Source: Bacteroidota bacterium (GTDB lineage: Bacteria > Bacteroidota > Bacteroidia > B-17B0 > Aurantibacillaceae). Taken from it: a stretch of DNA of 64,000 bases. The first letter of the stretch is position 1. The number at the start of each line of letters is the position of its first letter. The notes under the pieces are model-generated. The model was given only the letters and a program-made list of their open reading frames with translations, ran no database searches and was not told where the DNA came from. Both the position numbers and the translations under genes were made by a program. This document shows positions 49,026-60,261 of this stretch, one piece after another. The stretch spans positions 1-64,000 of the forward strand of contig JANYEQ010000035.1 in assembly GCA_025363015.1 (NCBI GenBank). Direction: 5' to 3'.

Positions 49026-49895
49026 TTAATTGCTTAAAGTGTGTAAACAGTTTTCAATAAGCACCTCTACACTTTTTTTATAATCGCTGGTAAATTCTTT
49101 ACGCACACGATTGGCAATAATTACACACACCGTAAGGCAATTATGACCTAGTAACTTTCCTAAACCATACAGGGCGCTTGTTTCCATTTCAAAATTGGTA
49201 ATGCGCTGCTCATTTAATTTAAAGCTAGTAAGCGATTCGTTTAAGTTTTGCATGGCTGCTTTTAAACGTATTTCGCGCCCTTGCGGCCCATAAAAGCCAG
49301 GGGCTGTAGCGGTAATACCTACAAAATTGCCTGGTTTAAATTTAGTTAATAATTGAGGCGATGCCTTAACGCAATAGGGGTAAGGTAAATTTGGTAACCA
49401 ATTGGTATGTTTAATAAATGTGTTGCTAATATCATCTTCGTTTATGCTTTGCCAATTTTGATAAAAATTTAATAAACCATCTAAACCCAAACCGTGCGAA
49501 CTTACCACTAAGCCATTTACTGGAATATCGGCCTGTAAGGCGCCACTAGTACCTAACCTAATAATGTTTAAACTGCGGTGGCTTGGGTTTAAAGTACGGG
49601 TTTGTAAATTAATATTTACGGCCGCATCTAATTCGTTTAATACAATATCAATATTATCGGGGCCAATGCCAGTGCTTAATACGGTAATGCGTTTACCTTT
49701 GTAAATACCTGTGTGGGTAACAAACTCACGGTGTTCAGTTTTAAATTCTATTTTACTAAAATGAGCCGAAATTTGTGCTACACGGTGCTGATCACCCACC
49801 ACAATTACATCATCGGCAATATCTTCGGCTTTAAGATTAATGTGATACACTCTGTTTTCGGGAGTAAGAATAAGTTCGGTTTCGGGAAACTGCAT
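49026..49895 (-). CDS. Nucleoside phosphorylase (uridine phosphorylase-like)
   Basis: VVGDQHRVAQIS; VLSTGIGPDNIDIVLNELDA; RLGTSGALQ; FEMETSALYGLGKLLGH. Confidence 0.9.
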   Translation of the reverse strand: MQFPETELILTPENRVYHINLKAEDIADDVIVVGDQHRVAQISAHFSKIEFKTEHREFVTHTGIYKGKRITVLSTGIGPDNIDIVLNELDAAVNINLQTRTLNPSHRSLNIIRLGTSGALQADIPVNGLVVSSHGLGLDGLLNFYQNWQSINEDDISNTFIKHTNWLPNLPYPYCVKASPQLLTKFKPGNFVGITATAPGFYGPQGREIRLKAAMQNLNESLTSFKLNEQRITNFEMETSALYGLGKLLGHNCLTVCVIIANRVRKEFTSDYKKSVEVLIENCLHTLSN

Positions 49896-49961
49896 ATTAT
49901 ATAAATTAAAAATTAAAAATGGCGGTACTTATTTTTTGATTTTAACATTCCAACTTAAAAT

Positions 49962-52004
49962 CTATTTAAATATACCCATTTTTTCTAGCTCTTCTAAATA
50001 CACACGTTTGCCTTTATAAATAGCGGTTACAAAGGCATCGGTTTGCCCAGCAAGTACTACTTTTTTATTATGTGTAAAAGCTTTACGAATAGTATTAAAT
50101 TTACCACCTATGGTTATACGCGTTATACCATCATCTAACAATATATTTTCAACTTTGCCTAAGTGTTTTAAATGCTTATAAGTATAATTTTTTGGGAATT
50201 TATAAGCCGCAATTTGTACTCTAAAATCTAAACCGTCGTAACTTATGTCGCCATATTTTTCAACATAGGCCATAATTTTTTCTTGCATTTTATTACGTGG
50301 CACAAAATTATCTTTTACAACTTGTAGGGTTTTAGTAGTAACTACAGCCACAGTGGATGTTATTGCCACAGTAGGAGTTACAATGGTTTTTACAGTGTCT
50401 TTTACGGGTGCAAAATCAAAATTAATATCTACATCTTTTTCGGCATAGCCTACTAATTTTGAGGCATCAACATCTATACTTTTATACTCCACTTTATCGT
50501 AACTGTATTTTATTTTGTAAGTGGCATTGGGTGGTAAAATAACCACGTATTGCCCAGTAATGGCACTTGATTTTAAGGTTTTGTATATTTTATTATTATT
50601 TGAAGTTATTTCTACTACAATTTTAGCCGCTACATTTTGATTATTTTTTGTGGTTTTACCTTTAACCATATATAAGGCAGGTTTTGGGTCGCCAAAGTTG
50701 GTTTCAATTAAATACAAATCATATAGGCCTTGGCCACCTTTTTTAGCACTACTGTAGTAGCCTGTTTTTCCATCTGCCGACAATACAAAGTATCTATCAT
50801 CGCCAGTATTATTAATAGGGTAACCTAAGTTTTCGGTTTTTTTAAAGGTACTATCTAACAAACTCATCGAAGTTTTAAATACATCGTAGCCACCCATGCT
50901 GGAGCGTCCTTTACTACTAAAATATAAGGTAACACCATCGGGGTGAATGTAAGGGGCATCATCGTCGAAAGCAGTATTTACACTATCGCCCAAATTTTTA
51001 ATATTACCCCAGGTACTATCGGCCATTAATTGTGCTCTATAAATATCGCGTCCACCAAAACCACCCCCACGCTCGCTACTAAAATAAAGTAGTTGCCCAT
51101 CGGGTGATAGGGAGCAATGCCCATCCCACGAATACGAGTTTACTTGCCCTTTTAATTTGGTGGGTGTGCTAAAGTTTGTACCTACTAAATTACTTTGGTA
51201 AATATCGCCATGGTCGTCGCCATTATCGCGGTAAATAAATAATATATTACCATCGTGGCTCAGCGAAATAGCGGCATCGTTACCAATGGTGTTAATACTA
51301 TCAAGTGGAAAAGGGGTGGAATATTTATCGTTAATTTTTACCGACATATAAATATCTTCGGTGTATTGTCCGTTTTTTTCGGGTTGTAAAAAGGCATTCA
51401 TTCGCCCGCCTTTACTTTTTTCTCCGCTGTAAGTAAATACTAACATACTTTCATCGGCCGTAATGGTTGGTACATACTCTGCCGCTGATGTATTGATAAC
51501 GCTACCTATATTTGTAATTTTAGCCGTAGTAGGTTTGCTTACAAAATATTTAGCATTGTTTATGTAGCGCTTTAATTGTTCTCCATTTTTTTTACCTTCA
51601 GGCGAAGTACGTTTGTTAATAAGGTAAGCATCTATAAGAGTTAGGGCTTCGTCAAACTTATCGGTATAATGCGCAGCGCTTGCTAAATCGTATTGTATAT
51701 CTTGTACTTTTTTATTTTTAGCATATATTTCGCTTAGTAAGTTGTAGGCATCTTCGTATTTATCGGCACGGTAAAGGGCGCATTTACCATAGCTGTATTT
51801 TAAAAATTCTTCTTTTGGGTGATGGTTATAAATATTATCAAATATGGGTAGGGCTAATAGGTAATTTTTTTCGTCGTACAGTAAAAGGGCATTATCTAAC
51901 GAATCTTTTTCGGTACGGCGCCATTTACCTGTGTTTGTAATTTGAGCTAATGTTGTAAAATAATTTAAGATAATAAAAAGTAAAAGCAGTTTTTTCATAT
52001 ACAA
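49962..52004 (-). CDS. TPR plus PD40 beta-propeller exported protein
   Basis: Signal peptide; SLSPDGQLLYFSSERGGGFGGRDIYRA; IHPDGVTLYFSSKGRSSMGGYDVF; C-terminal SPOR-like region. Confidence 0.85.
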   Translation of the reverse strand: MYMKKLLLLFIILNYFTTLAQITNTGKWRRTEKDSLDNALLLYDEKNYLLALPIFDNIYNHHPKEEFLKYSYGKCALYRADKYEDAYNLLSEIYAKNKKVQDIQYDLASAAHYTDKFDEALTLIDAYLINKRTSPEGKKNGEQLKRYINNAKYFVSKPTTAKITNIGSVINTSAAEYVPTITADESMLVFTYSGEKSKGGRMNAFLQPEKNGQYTEDIYMSVKINDKYSTPFPLDSINTIGNDAAISLSHDGNILFIYRDNGDDHGDIYQSNLVGTNFSTPTKLKGQVNSYSWDGHCSLSPDGQLLYFSSERGGGFGGRDIYRAQLMADSTWGNIKNLGDSVNTAFDDDAPYIHPDGVTLYFSSKGRSSMGGYDVFKTSMSLLDSTFKKTENLGYPINNTGDDRYFVLSADGKTGYYSSAKKGGQGLYDLYLIETNFGDPKPALYMVKGKTTKNNQNVAAKIVVEITSNNNKIYKTLKSSAITGQYVVILPPNATYKIKYSYDKVEYKSIDVDASKLVGYAEKDVDINFDFAPVKDTVKTIVTPTVAITSTVAVVTTKTLQVVKDNFVPRNKMQEKIMAYVEKYGDISYDGLDFRVQIAAYKFPKNYTYKHLKHLGKVENILLDDGITRITIGGKFNTIRKAFTHNKKVVLAGQTDAFVTAIYKGKRVYLEELEKMGIFK

Positions 52005-52098
52005 TATAGTGTTATTGGCAATGGTTATTAGGGGGATAGTAGTTTATTTTATCAGGCTAAATGTAATAAATAAAACTTAAATCCGCTAAATGTAAAAA

Positions 52099-53541
52099 CT
52101 ATAGGTTTTGATAATATTTTAAGTAGTTGCTTCGCCAAGTTTTGTTGGCTAGGGCATTGTATTTTTCTAATAAGGGAAAATTATCGGTATTAATTAATTG
52201 GCAGGGCATGGGGTTTTGGTTATTAAGGGTATAGTTTAAAGGCTTTATGGTTTGTAAGGTGGCTACAAAAATAATATTGCGGTAATTTGGATTGGCGGAA
52301 AGTGCTGTTAATTGTACATTAAACCCTGCTTTTTGTAAGGTGTTTTTTAATATGGTAGTGCCTATGCCTATAGTGCCGTTAACATAGCCATGCCAATTAA
52401 TTAAAAAAAGGGCATTAGGGTTTAAATTGTTTTTTAATTGCTTAAGGCTTTGTAGGGTTAGCAAGTGGCTGGGTTGTTCTTCGGCTTTAAACACATCTAC
52501 CAACACTATAGAGTACTTTTTTGTGCAATGGTTTAAAAAATAACGGGCATCGGCACAAATAGTATTTACGCTTGGGTTTAAATAAAAATATTTTTTAGCT
52601 ACGGTAATAATTCGGTCATCAAATTCAACGCCATCAACAGCGTAGTTTTTTGCACACAATACATTTGCGGTTAAACCCCCGCCCAAACCTAATACTAAAG
52701 CGGGTTGTGTATTTTTTGAAGGAGGAATTAAACTATCTAACAAGCTTACATAGCTTGAAACCGATTGTTTTGTGCTGCAATTCATTTCGGTTTGTACAAT
52801 ATTATTTATGGTTAATAGTGTAACAGAATCGGTATTTTGCCCTACAATGGTTTTTACTTGTAAATGCCCTAAAATACTATCGGCACTGTAGGTAATGGCA
52901 TTATTTTTAAAGGTAAATTGTAAGTTTAAGTACATTAAACCTGCAAATAATATTAGTTGCGTGGGTTTAAAGGGTTTAAAAACAAATAGGGTAATGGCAA
53001 ACAGTAAAATGGCAAATACCATTAAACACATATTTAAACCAAGAGTAGGTATTACATAAAAGCCGCATAAAAAAGTGGCAAAAATGCCACCTGCTGTACT
53101 AATGGCGTATACTGTGCCACTTGCTTTACCGGCAGATGTGGTGGCTTTTGTTTGTAATAAAATAAATAGGGGTGAGGTGGCGCCTAAAAAAAACACTGGT
53201 AAAAACAATAAGGTTAAGGTGCTAATAACTACACCCATTAAAAATGGCAAGTACGAAATACGTGGTATAACATAGTAGCTTAATACTGGCATTAGTACTA
53301 CAAATAAAGCGGCTAAATATAAAATTTGTGCTAATTTTTTTTGAGGGTGTTTGGTTTTATCGCTTAACCAACCACCATAAAAATAGCCACTGGCCAAAGC
53401 CCCCAAGGTAATACCCATTACCGATGCCCAAACATATAAACTACTGCCAAAAATAGGCGCCAATAATTTAGCACCACACAATTCGGCAGCCATTACAACT
53501 GCCCCCTCAATAAAACTTAGTATTAATAATTTTTTTTGCAT
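52099..53541 (-). CDS. Fused membrane / spermidine-synthase-like protein
   Basis: N-terminal multi-TM; ALVLGLGGGLTANVLCAKNYAVDGVEFDDRIITVAKKYF...DARYFL; VLVDVFKAEEQPSHLLT. Confidence 0.87.
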   Translation of the reverse strand: MQKKLLILSFIEGAVVMAAELCGAKLLAPIFGSSLYVWASVMGITLGALASGYFYGGWLSDKTKHPQKKLAQILYLAALFVVLMPVLSYYVIPRISYLPFLMGVVISTLTLLFLPVFFLGATSPLFILLQTKATTSAGKASGTVYAISTAGGIFATFLCGFYVIPTLGLNMCLMVFAILLFAITLFVFKPFKPTQLILFAGLMYLNLQFTFKNNAITYSADSILGHLQVKTIVGQNTDSVTLLTINNIVQTEMNCSTKQSVSSYVSLLDSLIPPSKNTQPALVLGLGGGLTANVLCAKNYAVDGVEFDDRIITVAKKYFYLNPSVNTICADARYFLNHCTKKYSIVLVDVFKAEEQPSHLLTLQSLKQLKNNLNPNALFLINWHGYVNGTIGIGTTILKNTLQKAGFNVQLTALSANPNYRNIIFVATLQTIKPLNYTLNNQNPMPCQLINTDNFPLLEKYNALANKTWRSNYLKYYQNL

Positions 53542-53783
53542 GTAATAAGATTTTAAAGTTAAAGCCTTTGTTTAACCAATGCAAACCTTTTTTACAGTAT
53601 ATTACTACTACCGTATTTACTATGGCCCTAATTTTTTTGTTATTACTATAAGCCACTCTGTTTTTGGCATATACTTATTTGTTTTGCCTTAGCATTTTTG
53701 TTTTTGTACAGGGTAACTCTTAAAGTTGGCTGTTACACGTTTGGAAACAACTTTCACAATCCGTTAAGATAATAAAAGAGTAA

Positions 53784-54563
53784 CTAACTCACCACTCCAA
53801 TACCAATTAACAGGCCCATGCTTAGCATAAAAATACCTACTAACCATTTAAAAAAAGTGAGGCTTGTTTTTTTAAATAATTTATTGCCCACAAAAGCTCC
53901 TAGCCATGCACAAACTACAGCTAGTATTACTACTACATAATTAGTTTGGTTTTGTTTTAAAACAGCAAAATTACTGTAAAGGCTCAAGCGCATTACATCT
54001 ACCATACAGGCTACTGCCACGCCTGTAGCAATGTAGCTTTGCTTTGATAAGTTTATACGTAATAAAAAGGCACTACGTATAGCGCCTTGGTGCCCACTAA
54101 AGCCACCAAAAAAACCACTTAATACGCCACCCAAGGGCAAGTATTTTTGATGAAAGGTAATGGCAGATAATTTTTTAGATAATTCGATAATAGAAAATAA
54201 AATAATTACAAAGCCTACTATTATACCCTGCCAAGTAATATTAAAATGGGTATAACAACAGTTGTAATTTGCTATTTGTAAATTAATGCCGCCCAATTTT
54301 TTTAATAAATACGCACCAAAAAAAGCAGCAAGGGTGGAGGGTAAACCGAATTTTAAAACCAATGGCCAATTTATAAATTTATATACCAAGCCTAATTTAA
54401 ATACATTGTTTAATAAATGCACACAAGCCGTTAAACCAATAGCAATGGGCAAGGGGTAATACATAGCAAAAACGGGTAGTAAAATAGTACCCAAACCAAA
54501 GCCCGAAAAAAAAGTTAAAAACGAGGCTATTAAAGCGGTAAGGGGTATTAAAACATAAATCAT
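53784..54563 (-). CDS. Sulfite exporter TauE/SafE family protein
   Basis: FFSGFGLGTILLPVFAMYYPLPIAIGLTACVHLLNN; GGVLSGFFGGFSGHQGAIRSAFLL. Confidence 0.9.
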   Translation of the reverse strand: MIYVLIPLTALIASFLTFFSGFGLGTILLPVFAMYYPLPIAIGLTACVHLLNNVFKLGLVYKFINWPLVLKFGLPSTLAAFFGAYLLKKLGGINLQIANYNCCYTHFNITWQGIIVGFVIILFSIIELSKKLSAITFHQKYLPLGGVLSGFFGGFSGHQGAIRSAFLLRINLSKQSYIATGVAVACMVDVMRLSLYSNFAVLKQNQTNYVVVILAVVCAWLGAFVGNKLFKKTSLTFFKWLVGIFMLSMGLLIGIGVVS

Positions 54564-54570
54564 AATTAGG

Positions 54571-55413
54571 TTACGAGTGGTATTCTATTAAACCTTCGAT
54601 AGGTGATTGTATTATTTTACCCATTTCAAAACCATTATCCAAAGCTACTTTGGCAATTAAATCTTTATAATAATAGCCTATTGAACCCACGGTGCTTACT
54701 TTATAATTTGTAGCATTGGTATATTTAATTACCTGTTGTTTAAAAAACGAATCAAAACAATTGTATAGTAATTGTTGTATAAAAGCATGTTGTTTGTGCT
54801 GTTCTACAAACAAACTAATGGTAGCTAAATACTTGCTGGGCATTGGATTTTTGTAAACATTGTTTAAAATTTCTTCGCGGTTAAAACCTTGTTTTTGAAA
54901 AGCCGTTTTTAAATCCGTTGGCAAATTATCATCAAAATAATGCTGTATAAAAAACTTACCTATTTGTGCACCGCTTCCGTGGTCGCCCCACAAATACCCC
55001 ACCGATGGCACGTTTTCTATAATGTGTTTGCCGTTGTATAAACAGCTGTTACTACCTGTGCCTAAAATGCAGGCAATGCCCCATTCTTTTTTACACAAAG
55101 CACGTGCGGCAGCTAATAAATCGTGCGATACATTTATTTTTGGAATGTTTAAAGTATTGGTTAAGGTATGTTCTAATAACGAGCAATTATCAAACGTTGA
55201 GCAGCCTGCGCCATAGTAATGCAAGGTAGTAATGTGGTTTAAGTACTCGGCTAAATAAGGCTTTAGGTTATTGGTAATTTCTAAACTAATTTGGTCTTTA
55301 CTTTGAAAATAGGGGTTAAACCCAATTGTTTTTATGTGTTTAATAACTTTACTGTTTTGCAACAATACCCAATCTGTTTTGGTTGACCCACTATCGGCAA
55401 TTAAAATGTACAT
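54571..55413 (-). CDS. BadF/BadG/BcrA/BcrD-type ATPase (N-acetylglucosamine kinase-like)
   Basis: IADSGSTKTDWVLL; CILGTGSNSCLY; GYLWGDHGSGAQIG. Confidence 0.9.
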   Translation of the reverse strand: MYILIADSGSTKTDWVLLQNSKVIKHIKTIGFNPYFQSKDQISLEITNNLKPYLAEYLNHITTLHYYGAGCSTFDNCSLLEHTLTNTLNIPKINVSHDLLAAARALCKKEWGIACILGTGSNSCLYNGKHIIENVPSVGYLWGDHGSGAQIGKFFIQHYFDDNLPTDLKTAFQKQGFNREEILNNVYKNPMPSKYLATISLFVEQHKQHAFIQQLLYNCFDSFFKQQVIKYTNATNYKVSTVGSIGYYYKDLIAKVALDNGFEMGKIIQSPIEGLIEYHS

Positions 55414-55680
55414 TGTTTTTTTAAGGTATAAAGTTCTTAAAATTAAAAAATATTATGGTATTAATTATAATTAATACTAACAGGTATTATTTATTGAGGT
55501 TAATTTTTAAAAACACGTAGGTACATAGGACTTTTTTAATAGTATAGATATGGAGCTTGATATAGCAAACTAAAGTATAGCTTCAGTTCTTTGAATATAT
55601 TTACCATTATATTATTTTTAGAAGAAAACTATGTTTTTATGTGGTTTGTTTTTTTATAGCCTAAGGAGTGTAGGTTTTAC

Positions 55681-56961
55681 ATGACGTTCTTCACATTACA
55701 TCGCTTAAAACTATTACAAAAACTTAAAAATAGTATAAGCAATAGGCATAACTTAGCTTTTGTGCTAAATAAAACAACATCGTTATTTAAAAAAATAGTG
55801 TTTTTTAGTCTGCTGATAACAGTAGTACTAATTACATTTTCGTCGTTTTTTATTATTGCCGAAAATTTACAAATTAAAATATATACTAATTTAAAATTAA
55901 ACGCGTTGCAGGTTAATGCTAATGCGGGCAGTTATAAAGTTATGGCCGATGGTAGCTTAATTACCGAAACCACAGGCGAAAGCATTTTTAAATTTAATCT
56001 AAAAGGCGATAGTATTGAACTAAAACAAAACGAAAAATTTATTGGTACTTTTAAATACATAAAATTTACGGGCGATGACCTTTGCGAATTAAAAGTTAAG
56101 CTTATTAACCCTGATAGAAAAGCACGCATCTATCAAAACAATTTAAGCTTTGGGGTAAGCGATGGCTATATTCGCATATTGAACGAAGTTATTTTAGATA
56201 ATTACATTGCTGGCGTTACCGAAGCGGAAGCGGGAAGCAAATCCACCCTTGAGTTTTATAAAGTACAAGCTATTTTAGCCCGCACCTTTGCCTTAGCGCA
56301 TATAAACAAACACGTTACCGAAGGCTTTAGTTTGTGTGACCAAGTGCACTGCCAAGCTTATTATGGCAAACCTAAAGATTTTAGTATTTATACGGCTATT
56401 GAAGATACAAAAGGTAAAGTAGTGGTAGATGAAAATTTAAACCTAATAATAGCAGCTTTTCACAGCAACAGCGGTGGGCAAACTGCTAATAGCGAAGATG
56501 TGTGGGGAGCCAAAACCACTTATTTACGAAGTGTAAACGATAGTTTTAGCATTAAAATGCCTAACAGTAAATGGGAACGCAAAATGCTTATAGATGATTG
56601 GCTTAAGTATTTAAAAATAAAGCATAATTATCCAATAGAAAATGATGAAGCAAAAAATGCCGCTATTAATTTTAAACAAGACCAAAGAAAATACTTTTTA
56701 GAATGCAACTCAAGCAAAGTACCTTTAAAAAATGTGAGATTAGATTTACAATTAAAATCTACTTACTTTTCTATTAGCCAATTAACGAAAGACACCATTG
56801 TTTTTAAAGGTCGCGGCTTTGGGCATGGTTTAGGTATGTGCCAAGAAGGGGCCATGCGCATGAGTAAATTAGGATATAAATATCCCGAAATTATAAGTTT
56901 TTATTATCGTAATATTCAAATAATTGATTTACGGAAATTAAGTTTTTTTAAAGACGAGTAA
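55681..56961 (+). CDS. SpoIID/LytB domain protein
   Basis: GVTEAEAGSKSTLEFYKVQAILARTFAL; AFHSNSGGQTANSEDVWG; GRGFGHGLGMCQEGAMRM. Confidence 0.92.
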   Translation: MTFFTLHRLKLLQKLKNSISNRHNLAFVLNKTTSLFKKIVFFSLLITVVLITFSSFFIIAENLQIKIYTNLKLNALQVNANAGSYKVMADGSLITETTGESIFKFNLKGDSIELKQNEKFIGTFKYIKFTGDDLCELKVKLINPDRKARIYQNNLSFGVSDGYIRILNEVILDNYIAGVTEAEAGSKSTLEFYKVQAILARTFALAHINKHVTEGFSLCDQVHCQAYYGKPKDFSIYTAIEDTKGKVVVDENLNLIIAAFHSNSGGQTANSEDVWGAKTTYLRSVNDSFSIKMPNSKWERKMLIDDWLKYLKIKHNYPIENDEAKNAAINFKQDQRKYFLECNSSKVPLKNVRLDLQLKSTYFSISQLTKDTIVFKGRGFGHGLGMCQEGAMRMSKLGYKYPEIISFYYRNIQIIDLRKLSFFKDE

Positions 56962-56968
56962 TCATTCG

Positions 56969-57925
56969 TTAAAACTTATACCCAAACCCTATGGCAATGG
57001 TTGTTAATAATTGCACCCGTGGCCCATTAATATCGTTGGGGTTAGTGTACAGGCCATCTTTATTCCAATCGCGTTTAATAATAATATCATCATCGTATAT
57101 CATTTGCGAAATAAAATTAGCAGTAAAATATTTATTTATTTTAAAAGTAAGTAGGTTGTTAAACACCACATCTATATTTTGTGGGTTGTGTGCATAATTA
57201 GAAAATAAATCTAAGTACGAATCTAAATTTACATTTTTAAATATATCTTTTTTAAACTTTAAAATTATTCGTCCTCCAAACTCATAACGTATTTTTTTAC
57301 CATGTGTAATAATAGTATCGCCCGCTGTATTAGTAGTTGCTTTTTGCACCCCATACGCTCCTGCATCAGCCAAATATTGGCGGTTTACAATAGTAATTTT
57401 ACCAGCAATTGGCGCAAATGTTGCCGAAAAATAATTAGTAGGTTTATAATCTAAACCTATAGCTAATTGAATATAGGCTGGCGACATAAAATCGGCAGTA
57501 GCTGGGCCCGAAATGGTATCGCTTACATAATTATAGCCGGGCGAAAATTGCGTTCTAAAATCGCCTTGCCCAACATAAAACCAGTACTTACTAAAGGCAT
57601 CAATATTATATTTACTAAGGGCAAATAATTGGTCAATGTTTTTACGAAACAATTTAGCATCGCCAGGTTTAATAACGCCATACTGCGCATCTATTTTACT
57701 TAACCACGAGTGTTTACCTCTTGTATAAACCGCTTCAGCATTTAAAATAGTATTAAGAGCCACATTATTTTGCCCACCACCTTGCCAATTACTGAGCGCT
57801 GTTTGGCTTGCATTAACACCAAAAAAACCCGATTTTTTCCAATAACTCGTGTCTTTTTTAGCAGATTGCTGAGCAATAACCGTAATTGTAAGTAATAATA
57901 AAGTGACGCTTATTAGTTTTCTCAT
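56969..57925 (-). CDS. DUF3078 domain-containing exported protein
   Basis: Signal peptide; GFFGVNASQTALSNWQGGGQNNVALNTILN. Confidence 0.9.
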   Translation of the reverse strand: MRKLISVTLLLLTITVIAQQSAKKDTSYWKKSGFFGVNASQTALSNWQGGGQNNVALNTILNAEAVYTRGKHSWLSKIDAQYGVIKPGDAKLFRKNIDQLFALSKYNIDAFSKYWFYVGQGDFRTQFSPGYNYVSDTISGPATADFMSPAYIQLAIGLDYKPTNYFSATFAPIAGKITIVNRQYLADAGAYGVQKATTNTAGDTIITHGKKIRYEFGGRIILKFKKDIFKNVNLDSYLDLFSNYAHNPQNIDVVFNNLLTFKINKYFTANFISQMIYDDDIIIKRDWNKDGLYTNPNDINGPRVQLLTTIAIGFGYKF

Positions 57926-58014
57926 GGGTAAATTTTAATTTATATTTTTACGAAGCGCAAAAATATAAATTAAAATCGATTACCAACCCATAAATAGGTA
58001 AAAAGTAAATGACA

Positions 58015-60090
58015 TTACTTTTTATAACTACCAATGCCTTTGGCCAACCAATCTGCAAAAATGGCTTCATCTAACTCGGTACCTTTAGTGCCATTGCTTA
58101 TGGTTTTTTCAGCAGCATCTATTATCACATATTGTGGTTGCGAACTACTGTTGTATTTTGTAGTTTGCATATAGCCCCATTTTTCACCATAGGTTTCAAG
58201 AGTACGTTGTTTGCCAAACCAAAACACTTCTTTTTGTTCGGCTTTAGGTAAATCTACTTTACTATCCACATATAACGAAACAATAACCACATCGTTTTTT
58301 AAATATTTTAAAACAGTGGGTTTGCTCCAAATATTATTTTCCATTAAACGGCAATTAACGCAAGCATTGCCTGTAAAATCAACAAACAAAGGCTTATTTA
58401 CAAGTTTAGAATATTTTAACGCATTATCATAATCGTCTTTAAACAGCATTAATCCCTCGGGGCCAACAACGCGTAAGGCTTCTAACTTACCTTCTTCAGT
58501 ATTTGAATTAGAGGCAGTAGTTGTTCCTTCAGTACCATGCCCACCAAAGCCACTTGGCGATTCAGAATAATGGTGAGGAGGAGGAAACGAGGCTATTAAA
58601 CGTAAAGGTGCGCCCCAAAGCCCTGGTATTAAATAAATAGTAAAGCTTAACGATATAGTGGCAAATAAAATTCTACCCACCGATAAATGCGATGGTGGAT
58701 CATCGTGCGAGGTGCGAAATGTACCTAATAAATATAACGAGAGCATGGCAAAAATACCAATCCATAAAGCAATAAATACCTCACGTTTTATAAAGCCCCA
58801 ATTATTAACATTATCGGCATTGGCTAAAAATTTAATAGCTAAAGCTAATTCAATAAACGCTATTACTACTTTAAAAGTAGTCATCCATCCACCCGATTTT
58901 GGTAGGTTTTTTAACCAGGATGGGAAAAATGCAAACAACATAAATGGTAGGGCAATACCTGTACCAAAGCCTGTAAAACCTACAATAGGGCATAAATAAC
59001 CTTCGCCCTTTGCCACTGCCGTGATTAAACCTCCCATAAAGCCAGCGGTACACGAAAAGCTAACCACCACTAAGGTTGCCGCCATAAAAAATAATCCCAT
59101 AATGCCCCCTTTATCAGCTTTGGCATCTAATTTATTAGCAAATGCACTTGGTAAAGTAATTTCAAACAAACCAAAAAACGATAAAGCAAAAACAACAAAT
59201 AGTAAAAAGAAAAAGATATTTAAACCTGTATTAGTGGCAATATTACTAAGCGCAGTGGGGCCAAATATAACGGTAATACCCATGGTTAAAATATCAAAAA
59301 TTAAAATAATAAATAAACCATACAGCACAGCATTTCTTATGCCTTTGGCCCTGCTGCCGCTTTGTTTTAAAAAGAAAGAAACCGTTAACGGAATTAAACT
59401 GTAAATACACGGCATTAATACTGCACCAAAACCAGCAATTAATCCTATTAGTAAAGTATCCCAGGGGTTACACTCACTTTTAGTTTCGGTAGGTGTTACA
59501 TTTGATTCTGAAACCTGTGCTTGATTTACATTTTTACTCGTATCAACAGTCATGTTAGTGTTTGGTAAATTAGCAACGCTACTGGTATCTAGTGTTAAAC
59601 TTTCAGTAGCTGCGGTACCAATATTAGTTGCGCAGGTATTAGAGCCTTGTAAATCAAATTGAAATTTATCGGGCGGCGGAAACACACATACCCCTTTACT
59701 ACAGGTTTGAAACTCGTATTTACCCGTAATTTTAATGGCGCCTCCACTTAATAATTTTATACGTTGGGTAAAACTGCCTGTATGCTCGTGATAAATAGTA
59801 GTTAACTCTAAATCTTTATCAAAATCGGTTTTAGTTTTACTTTCTTTAACGGCGCCTATCAATTCGTAATCTTTACTTTTGGTAAATTTAAATACAGTGG
59901 GGTTGGGTGCGCCATCGCCTTCGGTTTTTTTAAGCGAGTATAAATGCCAGCCTTCTTTTACGGTAGCTTTAAAAATTAAATCATATTCACAATCAGATAC
60001 TTTTTTAGTTTCAAATTGCCAAGTAACAGGCGTTTCTTGTGCTGATAGTTTTAAAACAAAAAGCAAAATTAGGAGGAATAATTTTTTCAT
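58015..60090 (-). CDS. dsbD: Thiol:disulfide interchange protein DsbD family
   Basis: Signal peptide from MKKLFLLIL; FGAVLMPCIYSLIPLTVSFFLK; C-terminal VDFTGNACVNCRLMENNIW. Confidence 0.92.
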   Translation of the reverse strand: MKKLFLLILLFVLKLSAQETPVTWQFETKKVSDCEYDLIFKATVKEGWHLYSLKKTEGDGAPNPTVFKFTKSKDYELIGAVKESKTKTDFDKDLELTTIYHEHTGSFTQRIKLLSGGAIKITGKYEFQTCSKGVCVFPPPDKFQFDLQGSNTCATNIGTAATESLTLDTSSVANLPNTNMTVDTSKNVNQAQVSESNVTPTETKSECNPWDTLLIGLIAGFGAVLMPCIYSLIPLTVSFFLKQSGSRAKGIRNAVLYGLFIILIFDILTMGITVIFGPTALSNIATNTGLNIFFFLLFVVFALSFFGLFEITLPSAFANKLDAKADKGGIMGLFFMAATLVVVSFSCTAGFMGGLITAVAKGEGYLCPIVGFTGFGTGIALPFMLFAFFPSWLKNLPKSGGWMTTFKVVIAFIELALAIKFLANADNVNNWGFIKREVFIALWIGIFAMLSLYLLGTFRTSHDDPPSHLSVGRILFATISLSFTIYLIPGLWGAPLRLIASFPPPHHYSESPSGFGGHGTEGTTTASNSNTEEGKLEALRVVGPEGLMLFKDDYDNALKYSKLVNKPLFVDFTGNACVNCRLMENNIWSKPTVLKYLKNDVVIVSLYVDSKVDLPKAEQKEVFWFGKQRTLETYGEKWGYMQTTKYNSSSQPQYVIIDAAEKTISNGTKGTELDEAIFADWLAKGIGSYKK

Positions 60091-60261
60091 ATCTATTAAT
60101 TTAATTTTAAAGGCGTTAGTATTAATTGCTAAAAATAATAATTCATTTATAATAAAATTGTAAAACAACTGACACAATTACTAAACTTATGTTAAATAGT
60201 GTTGATTTACTGCTTAAATAGGGTATTAAATTATAATTCGTAATTTTAAAATTTAATTTTT

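Noticed and set aside
59021-59404. 127-aa plus ORF within dsbD
   Set aside because: Antisense of transmembrane codons; no independent support.
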